Counted from the first letter of the stretch, positions 8,885 to 19,977 are shown. The stretch: DNA of 64,000 bases from Novosphingobium meiothermophilum (GCF_003171715.1 NZ_QGHL01000007.1:868001-932000); one strand, 5' to 3'. Notes: generated by a model not told the origin, from the letters alone. Numbers and translations: made by a program.

Positions 8885-9517
8885 ATGACCATGCGCGCCG
8901 CCTGCCTGCTTGCCGCCACCCTTGCCCTGGCCCCGGCAGGGCTTGGCGTGCAGGCTGCGCCCATGATCGAAAGCCCTCACCATGCAACGCGCTTCGGGCC
9001 ATTCGTTGTGCTCTCGGCAGAGCGGGCAAGGCTGGTCGGCGTGACCGACAGCGAATCTCCGGCCGCATTCCTGGCGATGATCGCGGCCTATCCGCGCCTT
9101 GCCACGCTGGAACTGGTTGATTGCCCCGGCACGCGCGACGACATCGCCAATCTGCGGCTTGGACGGCTGATCCGCAGGCACGGGCTGGCAACCATCGCCC
9201 CCGCGGGCGCTTCGATCCGGTCCGGCGCGGTTGACATCTTCCTTGCCGGAGCCCCGCGCAGGGCTGCGCCCGATGCGCGCTTTGCGGTTCACTCGTGGCT
9301 TTCGGCCGACGGCCGCGAAGCCCCCTCGCCGTCGCGTGGCGCGATGGCCGACGATCCTGCCCGCGCTGCCTATGTGCGCTATTATCGCGACATGGGTCTT
9401 GGCGAGGTGCAGGCTGGCGCATTCTATGCGCTGACGGTATCGGTTCCCAATCGCCAGATGCTGCACCTTGGCCCGCGCGATCTGGCGCGCTTTGCCAGCC
9501 TTTCGCCGTTGTCCTAA
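8885..9517 (+). CDS. Exported Clp/crotonase-fold hydrolase-like protein (COG3904-like)
   Basis: A 210-residue protein starting MTMRAACLLAATLALAPAGL, a clear signal peptide cleaved near VQAAP. The pattern of the rest, a GRLIRRHGLATIAPAGA strand-helix unit, then SGAVDIFLAG, then FAVHSW and the tail YYRDMGL, matches predicted periplasmic proteins related to Clp-type serine proteases. The usual nucleophile segment reads CASACALIFLAG; here the Ser is retained in IRSGAVDIFLAG but the flanking Cys residues are lost, so activity is uncertain. Longer upstream frames exist, but the start at 8885 gives the signal peptide. The gene ends in a 4-bp tail-to-tail overlap with the next gene. Confidence 0.7.
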   Translation: MTMRAACLLAATLALAPAGLGVQAAPMIESPHHATRFGPFVVLSAERARLVGVTDSESPAAFLAMIAAYPRLATLELVDCPGTRDDIANLRLGRLIRRHGLATIAPAGASIRSGAVDIFLAGAPRRAAPDARFAVHSWLSADGREAPSPSRGAMADDPARAAYVRYYRDMGLGEVQAGAFYALTVSVPNRQMLHLGPRDLARFASLSPLS

Positions 9518-10581
9518 CCGACCTTTGCCGCTCCGCACGCCTGCGCCAGCGCAACGATGCTGGCAGGGCCATCCTTGCCGCCAAACGCAATGGCGGTCTG
9601 GTTTCCGGCCACAACGATCTCGTCAAAGCGCAGCAGCGCCTGCAATTCCCTCGCAGTCAGCGGATGGCCCTTGCCGTCCTTGCCCGGTTCCACCGGAAAG
9701 CGGGCGAGCAAGTGCCCGCCGCCATAGACCTCGGCCACGTTGTCGGGGCCATTCACCGCCCGCATGAAGGCGCGCGCCTGATCGGCGGCGGCATCCTTAA
9801 CGCTGGCATGAACGGCGCCATTGCGGAACAACGCGTGGATCTGACCCGCACGGCAGGTCACTTCCAGACTGAAGCTCGCCAATTCATTTCCGGGAAAGCC
9901 TGAAACCGATGCAAACGCCTGATAGCTTCCGCGCGCCGGATCGGGGGTAAGCAGGCCGGGCGCGAAAACCCAGCGCGACTGGACGGGCGGCCTTGGCCGC
10001 GCCTGGGTTTCCACGGCCATGCGGCTGGCCCGTATGGGCGAGGCTGCGCCGCAGACAAGCGCGTTCGTGGCTGAAAGCGATCCGTTTCCGGTGAACCAGA
10101 ATGTCCTGTCGCCCGCCTTCACCGTAACCGAACGGGCCGAGCGGATAAGACCATACTGTTCGGCAGAGAGATAGCCGGCAACGTAATCGGCAACGCCGGT
10201 CCGGCCAAGCTGTCCCTTGTCTTCAAGGGTCACGCCAAACTCGGCCCAGGCCGATTGCGATTCCACCGATATGCGCAGCACGGCGGGGCGCAGCGCGGAA
10301 ATCGTCTTCATCAGTCCGGTGCTGTCCTCGGCGCGAAAGGTGCCGAAGACAAGCCGCCGCCCGCGCAAGTCGTTGGCATCGCACTGCACGCCCAGCATTG
10401 CGCCGGACTGCGCCTTGCCGGCCGAAACCAGCGCCATGTTCCCAGCCTCTGCCAGCCGCCAGTCCGCCTGCGAGGAAACGACACCTGCGGCGAATGCGGA
10501 CACGGGCATCGTGGCAAGCATCAGGGCGAGACCCGTCAATGTGCCCATTGGCGTGGATGCGGAGCGCGACATTGTTTTCAA
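9514..10581 (-). CDS. Hypothetical exported protein
   Basis: A 355-residue protein with a signal peptide at about residues 12-32 (GLALMLATMPVSAFAAG). I do not recognise the family. The mature part is rich in short beta-like stretches and has three well-spaced Cys (GVQCDAND, LVCGAAS, VTCRAG) plus one near the C-terminus (ACGAA), so disulfides in the periplasm are plausible. It lies 74 bp downstream of the acyl-CoA synthetase gene on the same strand, so read-through from the amine operon is possible. Nothing in the sequence ties it to that pathway. Confidence 0.65.
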   Translation of the reverse strand: MKTMSRSASTPMGTLTGLALMLATMPVSAFAAGVVSSQADWRLAEAGNMALVSAGKAQSGAMLGVQCDANDLRGRRLVFGTFRAEDSTGLMKTISALRPAVLRISVESQSAWAEFGVTLEDKGQLGRTGVADYVAGYLSAEQYGLIRSARSVTVKAGDRTFWFTGNGSLSATNALVCGAASPIRASRMAVETQARPRPPVQSRWVFAPGLLTPDPARGSYQAFASVSGFPGNELASFSLEVTCRAGQIHALFRNGAVHASVKDAAADQARAFMRAVNGPDNVAEVYGGGHLLARFPVEPGKDGKGHPLTARELQALLRFDEIVVAGNQTAIAFGGKDGPASIVALAQACGAAKVG

Positions 10582-10655
10582 ACCCCCTGCTCAATTCCGG
10601 TTGAGCCGGTGTTAACCAATTGCCGCAAGCATCCGCTTACCACGCGATTACGCAA

Positions 10656-12299
10656 TCACCCTGATGCACCCGCGTTCGCGCGCAGTTCGGCTTCCATCAT
10701 CTTGCGCATTTCGAACTTCTGCGCCTTGCCTGTCACGGTCATGGCAAAGGCATCGACGATGCGGACATGGCGCGGCACCTTGTAATGCGCGATGCGGCCG
10801 CGGCAGTGCGCCAGCACGTCTTCAGGGCCAAGCACATGGCCTGCCCGCGCGATCACCCAGGCGCAGACCTCCTCGCCGAACTTGTCATCGGCCACGCCGA
10901 ACACCTGCGCATCCTGCACCGCCGGATGCGTAAGCAGGAACTCCTCGATCTCGCGCGGGTAGATGTTTTCGCCGCCACGGATGATCATGTCCTTGATCCG
11001 GCCGGTAATCCGCACATAGCCATGCGCGTCCATCGTGGCGAGATCGCCCGAATGCATCCAGCCTTCGGCATCGATGGCCTCGGCGGTCTTTTCAGGATCG
11101 TCCCAGTAGCCCAGCATCACGGCATAACCGCGCGAGCAATACTCGCCCTGCGCGCCCACCGGCAGGGTTTCGCCATCCGGCCCCACGATCTTCGCTTCGG
11201 CATGGGGGTGAACGCGCCCCACCGTGCCCACCCGTTCCTCGATGGGATCATCGGTAGCGGTCTGGGTCGTCAGGGGGCTGGTTTCGGTCATGCCATAACC
11301 GATCGTCACCTCGGTCATGTGCAGCCGGTCCATCACCTGCCGCATGGTCGTGACCGGGCATGGCGATCCGGCCATGATCCCGGTGCGCAGGGTCGAAACG
11401 TCATGATCGGCAAGATCGGGGTGAGCAAGAATGGTGATGAACATGGTCGGCACACCATAAAGCGCGGTGCACCCTTCGGCCTGCACGGCTGCCAGCGCCT
11501 GCCCTGCATCAAAGGCTTCGCCGGGATAGACCATCGCCGCCCCGCTGGCGAGCGCTGCCAGATTGCCCAGCACCATGCCGAAACAGTGGTAGAGCGGCAC
11601 CGGAATGCAGATCCGGTCACGCTGGTCCAGCCTGATCGTGCGGGCAGTGAAATGCCCGTTGTTCAGGATGTTGCGGTGCGTCAGCGTCGCGCCCTTGGGA
11701 AAGCCGGTCGTGCCGCTGGTGAACTGGATGTTGATGGGATCGTTCTGGTGAAGCGTCCGGGTCGCCGCCTCCAGCCGCTCCGGGTCGGGCGCGGCACGCA
11801 AGGCTTCCCATGGCTCGAAGCCCGCATGCGCTTCATCCCCCAGCACCACGATCCGGCGCAGCAGGGGCAGCCTTTCGCCGCCCAGTTCGCGCAGCATCCC
11901 CACATAGTCGCTGGTCTTGAAGCGCGAAGCAGTGACGAGGAAGCTGCACCCCACCTTGTTCAGCGCATAGTCCACCTCGCTTGTGCGATAGGCCGGATTG
12001 ATGGTGACAAGGATGGCACCGATACGCGCCGTGGCGAACTGGAGCACGGTCCATTCCGCGCAGTTGGGCGCCCAGATGCCCACCCGGTCGCCCTTGGCCA
12101 CACCGCGGTCAAGCAGCCCGGTCGCCACCCGGTCCACCTCTTCGTCAAGTTCGCGCCATGTCCAGCGCACGCCCTGATGCCGCGATACGAGCGCGAGGTC
12201 ATCGCCCCACGCGCGCGCCGCATCGCGCAGCGCCTGCCCGATGGTCTTTTCCAGCAGCGGCTCGTCCACCGCGCCCTTGGCATAGGAAAGCCCGCTCAT
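10656..12299 (-). CDS. Acyl-CoA synthetase (AMP-forming), last enzyme of the amine operon
   Basis: A 547-residue ANL-superfamily ligase. It has the P-loop-like segment [18 protein letters not shown], the motif GYGMTETSP, the adenylate-binding [19 protein letters not shown], the hinge [16 protein letters not shown], and a C-terminal Lys in [10 protein letters not shown]. It converts a carboxylate, ATP and CoA to acyl-CoA, AMP and PPi in the cytoplasm. Its ATG overlaps the stop of the aldehyde dehydrogenase by 4 bp, so it is translationally coupled to it. In this context it probably activates the acid made from the amine through the aldehyde. It resembles medium-chain/ACSF2-type ligases, and its true acid substrate is not readable. 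Confidence 0.9.
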   Translation of the reverse strand: MSGLSYAKGAVDEPLLEKTIGQALRDAARAWGDDLALVSRHQGVRWTWRELDEEVDRVATGLLDRGVAKGDRVGIWAPNCAEWTVLQFATARIGAILVTINPAYRTSEVDYALNKVGCSFLVTASRFKTSDYVGMLRELGGERLPLLRRIVVLGDEAHAGFEPWEALRAAPDPERLEAATRTLHQNDPINIQFTSGTTGFPKGATLTHRNILNNGHFTARTIRLDQRDRICIPVPLYHCFGMVLGNLAALASGAAMVYPGEAFDAGQALAAVQAEGCTALYGVPTMFITILAHPDLADHDVSTLRTGIMAGSPCPVTTMRQVMDRLHMTEVTIGYGMTETSPLTTQTATDDPIEERVGTVGRVHPHAEAKIVGPDGETLPVGAQGEYCSRGYAVMLGYWDDPEKTAEAIDAEGWMHSGDLATMDAHGYVRITGRIKDMIIRGGENIYPREIEEFLLTHPAVQDAQVFGVADDKFGEEVCAWVIARAGHVLGPEDVLAHCRGRIAHYKVPRHVRIVDAFAMTVTGKAQKFEMRKMMEAELRANAGASG

Positions 12300-13699
12300 C
12301 GCTTGATGTTCACAACCTGGGTCTGGGTATATTCCGCCAGCCCTTCCACCGATTGCTCAACCCCCAATCCGCTGGATTTGAACCCGGCCATGGGAATGTG
12401 CGGTCCGATGGCAATGTGCTGGTTGACCCACACCTGACCGCTTTCGATCCGCGCCGCAATGCCAGCGGCGCGCTCCACGTCCTTCGACCAGACCGAGCCG
12501 CCCAGCCCGTATTCGCTGGCATTTGCGCGGGCGATCACGTCCTCGACATCGTCAAACCGGATAAGCGGCAGGATCGGGCCGAACTGTTCCTCATCGACGA
12601 TCCGGTCGCCATCGGTCACGTCGCGCACGATGGTCGGGCGGATGAAGTATCCGGCGCGCTCCATCACCTCGCCGCCTGCCACGATCGTGCCTTCTTCGCG
12701 CGCGGCCTCGAGGAAGCCCTTCACCTTCTCGAACTGCATCGCATTCTGGATCGGGCCGATCTGGGTGCCCTGCTGCAAGCCGTCATCCACCACGGCCGCT
12801 TCGGCAAGGCGTGCCAGTTCCCCGCACATCGCATCATAGATGTCGGCGTGGACGTAGGCCCGCTTTACCGCAAGGCAGACCTGCCCGTTGTTGAGGAAGG
12901 CATTGCCGAAAATCGCCTGTGCGGTTTCGCGCACGTCAACGTCCTCAAGCACGATGGCGGGGTCGTTGCCGCCCAGTTCAAGCGTCACCCGCTTGAGGGT
13001 ATCGGCGCCGCTTGCGGCAATGCGTTTGCCGGTTGCGGTCGATCCAGTGAAGCCCACCTTCGCCACATCGGGATGCGCGGTCAGGTGCGGTCCCAGATCG
13101 TTGGCATCGGTGATGATGTTGACCACGCCTGCCGGAAACACCTCGCGGCAGATCTCGCCAAGGATCAGTGCGCAGACGGGCGTCGTCGGCGCGGGTTTGA
13201 GAACGATGGCATTGCCCGCAAGAACGGCCGGGCCGATTTTCCAGCAGGCCACCAGCAGCGGAAAGTTCCACGCGATGATGCCGACAACCACGCCCAGCGG
13301 ACGGTGCTTCACGGCGATGTAGCCGCTCTCGTCGTCCTGAATCACGCGATCGGGCAGTTCCAGCGAAGCGTAGTGGCGCAGATAGCCATCGGTCCACGCC
13401 AGTTCGCCCATGGCCTCGGCCAGCGGCTTGCCCTGCTCCATCGTCAGGGCGCGGGCGATCTCGTCCTTGCGCGCGGCAATGGCGTCGGCCAGTTCCACCA
13501 GCTTTGCCTGCCGTTCACCCCACGGCAGGGCCGACCAGCCCGGAACCGCCGCCTTTGCCGCGGCAATCGCGGCATCGGCCTGTGCCGCGCTGGCGCGGGG
13601 AACCGTGCAGAACGGCTCCCCGGTGGCGGGGTTGATTACGTCCATCGTCATGTCGCCATCGACGAGCTGGCCGCCGATCAGCAGCTTGTAGTCAGCCAT
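12296..13699 (-). CDS. NAD(P)-dependent aldehyde dehydrogenase
   Basis: A 467-residue member of the aldehyde dehydrogenase superfamily with all catalytic elements: Asn145 in AWNFP, the general base Glu241 in LELGGND, and the nucleophile Cys275 in NNGQVCLA. It also has the cofactor-loop GFTGSTATG and the C-terminal [13 protein letters not shown]. It should oxidise the aldehyde produced by the amine dehydrogenase to a carboxylate. It lies between the TonB receptor (44 bp upstream) and the acyl-CoA synthetase (4-bp overlap) on the same strand. A GGGAGAGGAAA ribosome site precedes the ATG at 13699. Confidence 0.93.
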   Translation of the reverse strand: MADYKLLIGGQLVDGDMTMDVINPATGEPFCTVPRASAAQADAAIAAAKAAVPGWSALPWGERQAKLVELADAIAARKDEIARALTMEQGKPLAEAMGELAWTDGYLRHYASLELPDRVIQDDESGYIAVKHRPLGVVVGIIAWNFPLLVACWKIGPAVLAGNAIVLKPAPTTPVCALILGEICREVFPAGVVNIITDANDLGPHLTAHPDVAKVGFTGSTATGKRIAASGADTLKRVTLELGGNDPAIVLEDVDVRETAQAIFGNAFLNNGQVCLAVKRAYVHADIYDAMCGELARLAEAAVVDDGLQQGTQIGPIQNAMQFEKVKGFLEAAREEGTIVAGGEVMERAGYFIRPTIVRDVTDGDRIVDEEQFGPILPLIRFDDVEDVIARANASEYGLGGSVWSKDVERAAGIAARIESGQVWVNQHIAIGPHIPMAGFKSSGLGVEQSVEGLAEYTQTQVVNIKR

Positions 13700-13743
13700 T
13701 TTCCTCTCCCGGCCCTTTTCAAGGTGCCTTGCGTGTTACCCTG

Positions 13744-15972
<2,229 letters not shown>

Positions 15973-15996
15973 TTGCCTCCCAAAGTCAGGCGCCCG

Positions 15997-16533
15997 TCAG
16001 GGCAATCGTGTTCTTTCCTGCGAGAACGAGGCCTGCGACGGCCCCTGCTCAGACGTTCCGGTCTCAGCAAAACCTGCCACCAGTCGCGCTCTTGTCTCGG
16101 CGCGTTCCAGTCGCAGGGGAGTGCGGCGCAGGCGCCCGATCTCTTCCGCCGTGTAGGGCCGGAAATCGACGGGAACGTGCGCCGGATCAAAGGTGTAGAG
16201 CGTCCAGTTGACGAGGTTTGCCAGCCGCGCGTCATCAAGATCGACGGTCGCCACGCCCGGCACGCGGGCCAGAAACTCGCGCCCGCCCGGCACGGCCAGA
16301 AACCGCGCCACTTCGTGCTTCATCGGCGGTGTCGTGCGCGCATCACCCCCGCCGTCCGGGCGATGGCACCCCTGGCATTTCAGCATGTAGTCGATGCGCG
16401 CCGATCGGGGATTGCTCACCCCGCGCATGGTCTGCTGCGCTGCTCCTGCCACCGCTTCTGCCTTTACCCCTGCGCCAGCCAGAACCGCCACCGCGGCGGC
16501 CATGGCTGCACCTAGGGGCAAAGCGCGCTTCAC
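15997..16533 (-). CDS. Small periplasmic cytochrome c (CQGCH)
   Basis: A 178-residue protein with a signal peptide (MKRALPLGAAMAAAVAVLAG, cleaved near KAEA) and a single haem c motif, CQGCH, at about residues 53-57. The likely axial Met is in the TTPPMKHEV stretch. The C-terminal part contains FRPYTAEEIGRLR, which parallels FRPFTEAEVAGLR in the neighbouring cytochrome, so the two are related. Its ATG overlaps the stop of the upstream cytochrome gene by 4 bp. It probably takes electrons from the amine dehydrogenase, or passes them on to the respiratory chain. Confidence 0.85.
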   Translation of the reverse strand: MKRALPLGAAMAAAVAVLAGAGVKAEAVAGAAQQTMRGVSNPRSARIDYMLKCQGCHRPDGGGDARTTPPMKHEVARFLAVPGGREFLARVPGVATVDLDDARLANLVNWTLYTFDPAHVPVDFRPYTAEEIGRLRRTPLRLERAETRARLVAGFAETGTSEQGPSQASFSQERTRLP

Positions 16534-16997
16534 CGGCCGCCTGCCCCGGCATGAAGCCTGCCGACATCGGCACCGCTCAAGGCGGAGCCGGAAGCGCGCA
16601 GTCCGGCAACCTCGGCTTCCGTAAAGGGCCTGAAGGCCGGGCCACTGGTTGCAATCACCGTGCCTACATGGTTGAGCACCGCCGCAACCGCCGCATCATC
16701 CAGGGCCTGTGCGGGCATGATGCCGCGATAGGGCTTGCCCTCTACGGTGATCGGACCGGAAACGCCGCGCGTCACCACCAGCGCCAGATAGCGCCGCCCT
16801 TCGGGCTTCGCGGCAAGATTGCGAAAATCGGTGGCAAGCGGCGGAAAAGCTCCCGGAACACCCGCCCCTGTCCGCGTGTGGCATGCAGCGCAGCGGCCAT
16901 AGATCGCACCGCCATCGGGCGCTGCTGCTGCGGGCATCGTCAGCCCGGCAGACAGCAGTGCGGCGAATGCCGCCAGAAGAGCCGTGCTCCACCTCAT
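16530..16997 (-). CDS. Small periplasmic cytochrome c (CAACH)
   Basis: A 155-residue protein starting MRWSTALLAAFAALLSAG, a signal peptide ending TMPAAAA. One haem c site, CAACH, follows in YGRCAACHTRTG, with a likely Met ligand in YRGIMPAQAL. The ATG at 16997 overlaps the small-subunit stop codon by 4 bp (ATGA), which sets the start; a longer frame only adds residues encoded within the small-subunit gene. A small monohaem cytochrome gene directly after aauA is also known from the aromatic amine dehydrogenase cluster of Alcaligenes faecalis, so this is a good candidate for the direct electron acceptor. No amicyanin (mauC) gene is present. Confidence 0.87.
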   Translation of the reverse strand: MRWSTALLAAFAALLSAGLTMPAAAAPDGGAIYGRCAACHTRTGAGVPGAFPPLATDFRNLAAKPEGRRYLALVVTRGVSGPITVEGKPYRGIMPAQALDDAAVAAVLNHVGTVIATSGPAFRPFTEAEVAGLRASGSALSGADVGRLHAGAGGR

Positions 16998-17551
16998 CGG
17001 GCAGCGTCCTCGGCCACGCCAATGATGACCGCGGTCGAACAGTTGTAGATGCTGCTCGCGGTGCCCAGACACCAGTTGTAGTCATTGTTGGCCTGCGGGC
17101 GGACCTGCGGCCGGTCTCCCTCGTTGCGGTTGCACAGGCACTGCCCGCACGATGACACGCCGCAGCAGTCGTTATAGCTGATGACATAGGCGCGCCCGTC
17201 AGCCGGATTGGTGCAGGTGCCGACCCACGTGATCGGAGACATTTCCGTGCCCGGCGGGCAAGCGCTCGCCGATCCGCCACAGCACGAACAGAGGAACCCG
17301 TCGATGGCGCAATAGCGCCAGTAATCGCAGCTTGTCTGGTCGCCGGGATCCTGCGGGTTGCCGGAATGAAGCGGCGCATGTCCCGATCCGCCGCCATGCG
17401 GACCGGAACTGGCCGCACGGGCCACGGGAAGCACCGGGAACATTGCCGCACCGGTGATTGTCGCGCCCAGCCAGGCCAGCGTGCTGCGCCGCGATGTGCC
17501 GCGTGCGATCCGGCGCGTCAGCCGCTCGGTCCACTTGTCGAAACCGCCCAT
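16994..17551 (-). CDS. mauA: Amine dehydrogenase small subunit carrying the TTQ cofactor
   Basis: 185 residues, the light chain of a methylamine/aromatic-amine dehydrogenase. The two Trp that form tryptophan tryptophylquinone are visible at Trp109 (ITWVGTC) and Trp160 (YNWCLG), exactly 51 apart as in the Paracoccus enzyme. The maturation/catalytic Asp residues also align at the right spacing: Asp84 (CAIDGF) and Asp128 (SYNDCC). The mature part has 14 Cys, in keeping with the heavily disulfide-bonded family. The Paracoccus active-site Thr122 appears to be replaced by Ser172. The N-terminus is long with SRRSTLAWLGA, a twin-arginine-like export signal. It lies in the order B-E-D-A and is better compared with aauA than C1-specific mauA, given the neighbours. 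Confidence 0.96.
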   Translation of the reverse strand: MGGFDKWTERLTRRIARGTSRRSTLAWLGATITGAAMFPVLPVARAASSGPHGGGSGHAPLHSGNPQDPGDQTSCDYWRYCAIDGFLCSCCGGSASACPPGTEMSPITWVGTCTNPADGRAYVISYNDCCGVSSCGQCLCNRNEGDRPQVRPQANNDYNWCLGTASSIYNCSTAVIIGVAEDAAR

Positions 17552-17554
17552 GGT

Positions 17555-18142
17555 TCAGGCTCCCTTCCTGCGGGCAAGAAAATCCTGGATCGAGGCAACG
17601 CCCCGCTCCTTTGCTTCAAACAGGCTTTCCAGATGCTCGCGGCTGTTGACGAGACCGAGCGAGGCAACCCGGCCCGCTTCATCCAGCAGCACGGCATAGG
17701 GCAGCTTGGAGACGCCGAAGGCCCGTCCCAGCGCTTCGGAAAGCACCACCGGGACCGTGTCCAGCCCATGCTCAGCGCGCAGGCGCTGGTATTCAGCCTT
17801 GCTGCCATCACCAGCCACGACCAGATCGAGCCAGTCCGCCTCCGCGCTTGCCGCCGATCGCACTACGGGCAGCAACGACTTGCATACCGGGCAATCGGGC
17901 GAGGCAAAGAACAGCAACTGGCTGCGGCCCGCACGCTTGCCCGCAATCTGCACGGGCGCACCGTCGATGGCGGTCATGCTCATCGGGCTGGCGACCTCGC
18001 CCACTTCAACCTTCTGGTGCAGCGTAAGCGCGCCTGCGGGGGCTATGCGTTCATGCAGGATGCCGACCTGACGGGCGAGCGCGGCGATGAGCAGCCCCTC
18101 GACGATCACGACGGTCCACAACAGGATCTGCGAAGTCAGCAT
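17555..18142 (-). CDS. mauD: Amine dehydrogenase accessory protein MauD (thioredoxin-like)
   Basis: 195 residues. An N-terminal membrane anchor (ILLWTVVIVEGLLIAALA) is followed by a periplasmic thioredoxin-like domain with the redox motif CPVC at residues 84-87 (FFASPDCPVCKSLLP) and a cis-Pro loop (SKLPYAVLLD). In mau and aau systems MauD is needed for correct disulfide formation and stability of the small subunit. The ATG at 18142 overlaps the mauE stop by one base (TGATG), with GGAGGAA placed 6 bases before it. A start five codons earlier would put this ribosome site inside the gene. It ends 3 bp before the small-subunit gene. Confidence 0.95.
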   Translation of the reverse strand: MLTSQILLWTVVIVEGLLIAALARQVGILHERIAPAGALTLHQKVEVGEVASPMSMTAIDGAPVQIAGKRAGRSQLLFFASPDCPVCKSLLPVVRSAASAEADWLDLVVAGDGSKAEYQRLRAEHGLDTVPVVLSEALGRAFGVSKLPYAVLLDEAGRVASLGLVNSREHLESLFEAKERGVASIQDFLARRKGA

Positions 18143-18636
18143 CACGATTTCCTCCACCGAGGATAGGGAATGGCAAGAAGTTCCGAAGCGCCGAGATAAA
18201 GCGCGAGCAGTGCGGCCGCAGCGAAGGGCGCATCGATCCCGGCCCCGTTGAATGCAGCGCCAGGCAACCCGGCCACGGAAAGCGCCAGCACGGAAAGAAC
18301 GGCGGGGCGGGCGATCAGCGGCCAGTCGACCGGCTTTTCGCGCACTACCAGATCACAGCCGCAATCAAGCGTGCGCCCGCGGTGGCGCTTCAGCGCCACG
18401 GCATAAGCCGCCCAGACAAGCGCCGCGATCAGCGCGCCCGTGGCCCGCAGGCCCGGCAGGACGAGCATCACACTTGCCGCAAGTTCAAGGCATCCGGCAA
18501 CGATCAGGAGAGGCATGCCCTGCTGCGAAAGCCCGGAAAGTCGTGCCGCGGCCGCTGCCAGACGCTGGCTCGCCAGCGCCTTGTGCAGGGCCGAACCGGC
18601 CAGCAGCGCTGCCAGAAAGAAGACCACCGGCGTCAT
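18142..18636 (-). CDS. mauE: Amine dehydrogenase accessory membrane protein MauE
   Basis: A 164-residue polytopic inner-membrane protein with about four or five hydrophobic helices and a short loop containing a paired Cys motif (LDCGCDL) after a basic stretch. This matches MauE, which acts with MauD in export and folding of the small subunit. It follows the heavy-chain gene with a 1-bp gap and overlaps mauD by one base, so the B-E-D-A genes are translationally linked. No mauF or mauG follows, which differs from methylamine clusters and resembles aau clusters. Confidence 0.93.
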   Translation of the reverse strand: MTPVVFFLAALLAGSALHKALASQRLAAAAARLSGLSQQGMPLLIVAGCLELAASVMLVLPGLRATGALIAALVWAAYAVALKRHRGRTLDCGCDLVVREKPVDWPLIARPAVLSVLALSVAGLPGAAFNGAGIDAPFAAAALLALYLGASELLAIPYPRWRKS

Positions 18637-18637
18637 C

Positions 18638-19828
18638 TCAGGGCACCGTCACAAGGATGGGGTTGGCACCGCCTGCCGTGCCGAGCGAGCGCACGAAGGC
18701 ACCGCTTGCCGCATCGTGCACGTCGATTTCGCCATCGGCGCGGGCCACGATCAATTGCGGGCGGGTTTCCCTGGTTACGCCGATGGCCACGGCCTGCGCA
18801 CGCAAGGCAATGCGCGCAAGGCGGGTTTTCTTCACCGGATCGGCAACCCACACCTCACTGCCGCCGTCCTTGTGGCTGCCCTCGCGCCCGTTGGGGCTCA
18901 TCAGCACATAGAGCTTGCCAGCCGCGTCGCCGGCGATGACCTGCCAACCGCCCGGCCGCCATTCGGGCGCGGCGCCTTCGGCGCTGCCCAGATCAAACGC
19001 GCCGGGCAGAGGCTTGCCCACATCGCCCGAAAAATCGAAGCCCTGAATGCGTCCGCGATAGGTGACGAACCACGCGGTTCTTCCCTGCCAGGCGGGCGTG
19101 CCGAACATCGGCTGGTTATCGATGTCATGCACCTTCGCCACGACCTTCGACGAGATCGCCTGCCCATCCGGCCCCAGCTTCACGCTGAACAGCGAGCCAT
19201 CGGCGCAGAAGCTGGAAAATCCGCGTTCGCCGGTAGGATAGATCTGCGCACAACCCGGCAGGTCGATTTCGGAAATGACCTTGCGGGCATCGAGGTCGAT
19301 CACGCTGACCGACTGTGCGGGGGTAAAGTTGGCGATCAGCGCCCACTTCTCGCCATTGGTGAACTGGAAGAGCTGGGGATAGGTGACAGACTGCTGCCGC
19401 TTGCCGCCCGGCAACACTATTTCACCCTTCGGAAGAAGCGTCGTGTCATCCCATATGGTAACGACGTCGGTCCTTTCACCCTGGGTCAGCCGCGAGTAGA
19501 AGGTCTCTGCCGTGAGCACTTCACCGCGGCGGGGAGAGACGAGCATGTTGGCGAATTGCGCGGCGCGCACCATGCCGCGCACGGGGCGTTCGGCGCTGGA
19601 CGTATCGACCAGCATGACGCGCCCGTCGAGGATCGAATTGAAGTGGAAATCATGGATCAGCACCCAGCTTGCCGGCCAGGCGTCAGGCAGGGCTGCGATT
19701 GCCGGAATCGGTTCTTCGGGAAGGGCGGCAGGGAACGCGCCCTTTTGCGCAGGTTTTGCCGTTTCGGCAGCACTTGTAGCTGACAGACCTGCGGCTGAGA
19801 TGGCCAGAGCCAGCGCAAACGACCTCAT
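18638..19828 (-). CDS. mauB: Amine dehydrogenase large (heavy) subunit
   Basis: A 396-residue secreted beta-propeller subunit. The signal peptide (MRSFALALAISAAGL) is followed by the family stretches VLIHDFHFNSILDGRVMLVD, GERTDVVTIWDDTTLLPKGEI, QLFQFTNGEKWALIANFTPAQSVSVIDL and GFSSFCADGSLF. It forms the heterotetramer with the TTQ subunit in the periplasm and shapes the substrate channel. The ATG at 19828 is chosen because GGGGAG lies 7-8 bases upstream and the signal peptide begins there; the longer frame from 19870 would start at the predicted transcription start. It is the first gene of the operon, with a promoter at 19875-19904 and a divergent TetR gene. Confidence 0.95.
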   Translation of the reverse strand: MRSFALALAISAAGLSATSAAETAKPAQKGAFPAALPEEPIPAIAALPDAWPASWVLIHDFHFNSILDGRVMLVDTSSAERPVRGMVRAAQFANMLVSPRRGEVLTAETFYSRLTQGERTDVVTIWDDTTLLPKGEIVLPGGKRQQSVTYPQLFQFTNGEKWALIANFTPAQSVSVIDLDARKVISEIDLPGCAQIYPTGERGFSSFCADGSLFSVKLGPDGQAISSKVVAKVHDIDNQPMFGTPAWQGRTAWFVTYRGRIQGFDFSGDVGKPLPGAFDLGSAEGAAPEWRPGGWQVIAGDAAGKLYVLMSPNGREGSHKDGGSEVWVADPVKKTRLARIALRAQAVAIGVTRETRPQLIVARADGEIDVHDAASGAFVRSLGTAGGANPILVTVP

Positions 19829-19874
19829 CCGAACACTCCCCAAGGCACCGGCAGGCATCGCCGGAAACACCAGG

Positions 19875-19904
19875 ATAGTCTCAAACAGGCAACAAATCTG
19901 TCAA
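19875..19904 (-). promoter_or_regulatory. Candidate sigma-70 promoter of the amine dehydrogenase operon
   Basis: On the minus strand a perfect -35 TTGACA (19899-19904) is followed after 18 bases by GACTAT (19875-19880), a weak -10. The predicted start of transcription falls near 19868, about 40 bases before the mauB ATG at 19828. Confidence 0.5.
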
Positions 19905-19928
19905 GTGACCTAAATTAGTCGGGCGACA
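19899..19928. promoter_or_regulatory. Imperfect inverted repeat, candidate TetR operator
   Basis: Half-sites TGTCAAGTGAC and GTCGGGCGACA flank the 8-base centre CTAAATTA, with 7 of 11 positions symmetric (GTC....GACA). The left half overlaps the -35 box of the amine operon and the site lies 50 bases before the TetR start, so repression of both directions is plausible. Untested. Confidence 0.45.
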
Positions 19929-19977
19929 AGTTTTTCCAGTGCTGTAAACTGGCCAAAGTGATTAGAGGTTTTGCAAG

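Noticed and set aside
16994..19828. Interpretation as a methylamine (C1) utilisation cluster
   Set aside because: Aldehyde dehydrogenase, acyl-CoA synthetase and TonB receptor genes in the same operon, and lack of amicyanin and mauG, fit a larger amine better. The gene symbols are kept only because the proteins are mau homologues.
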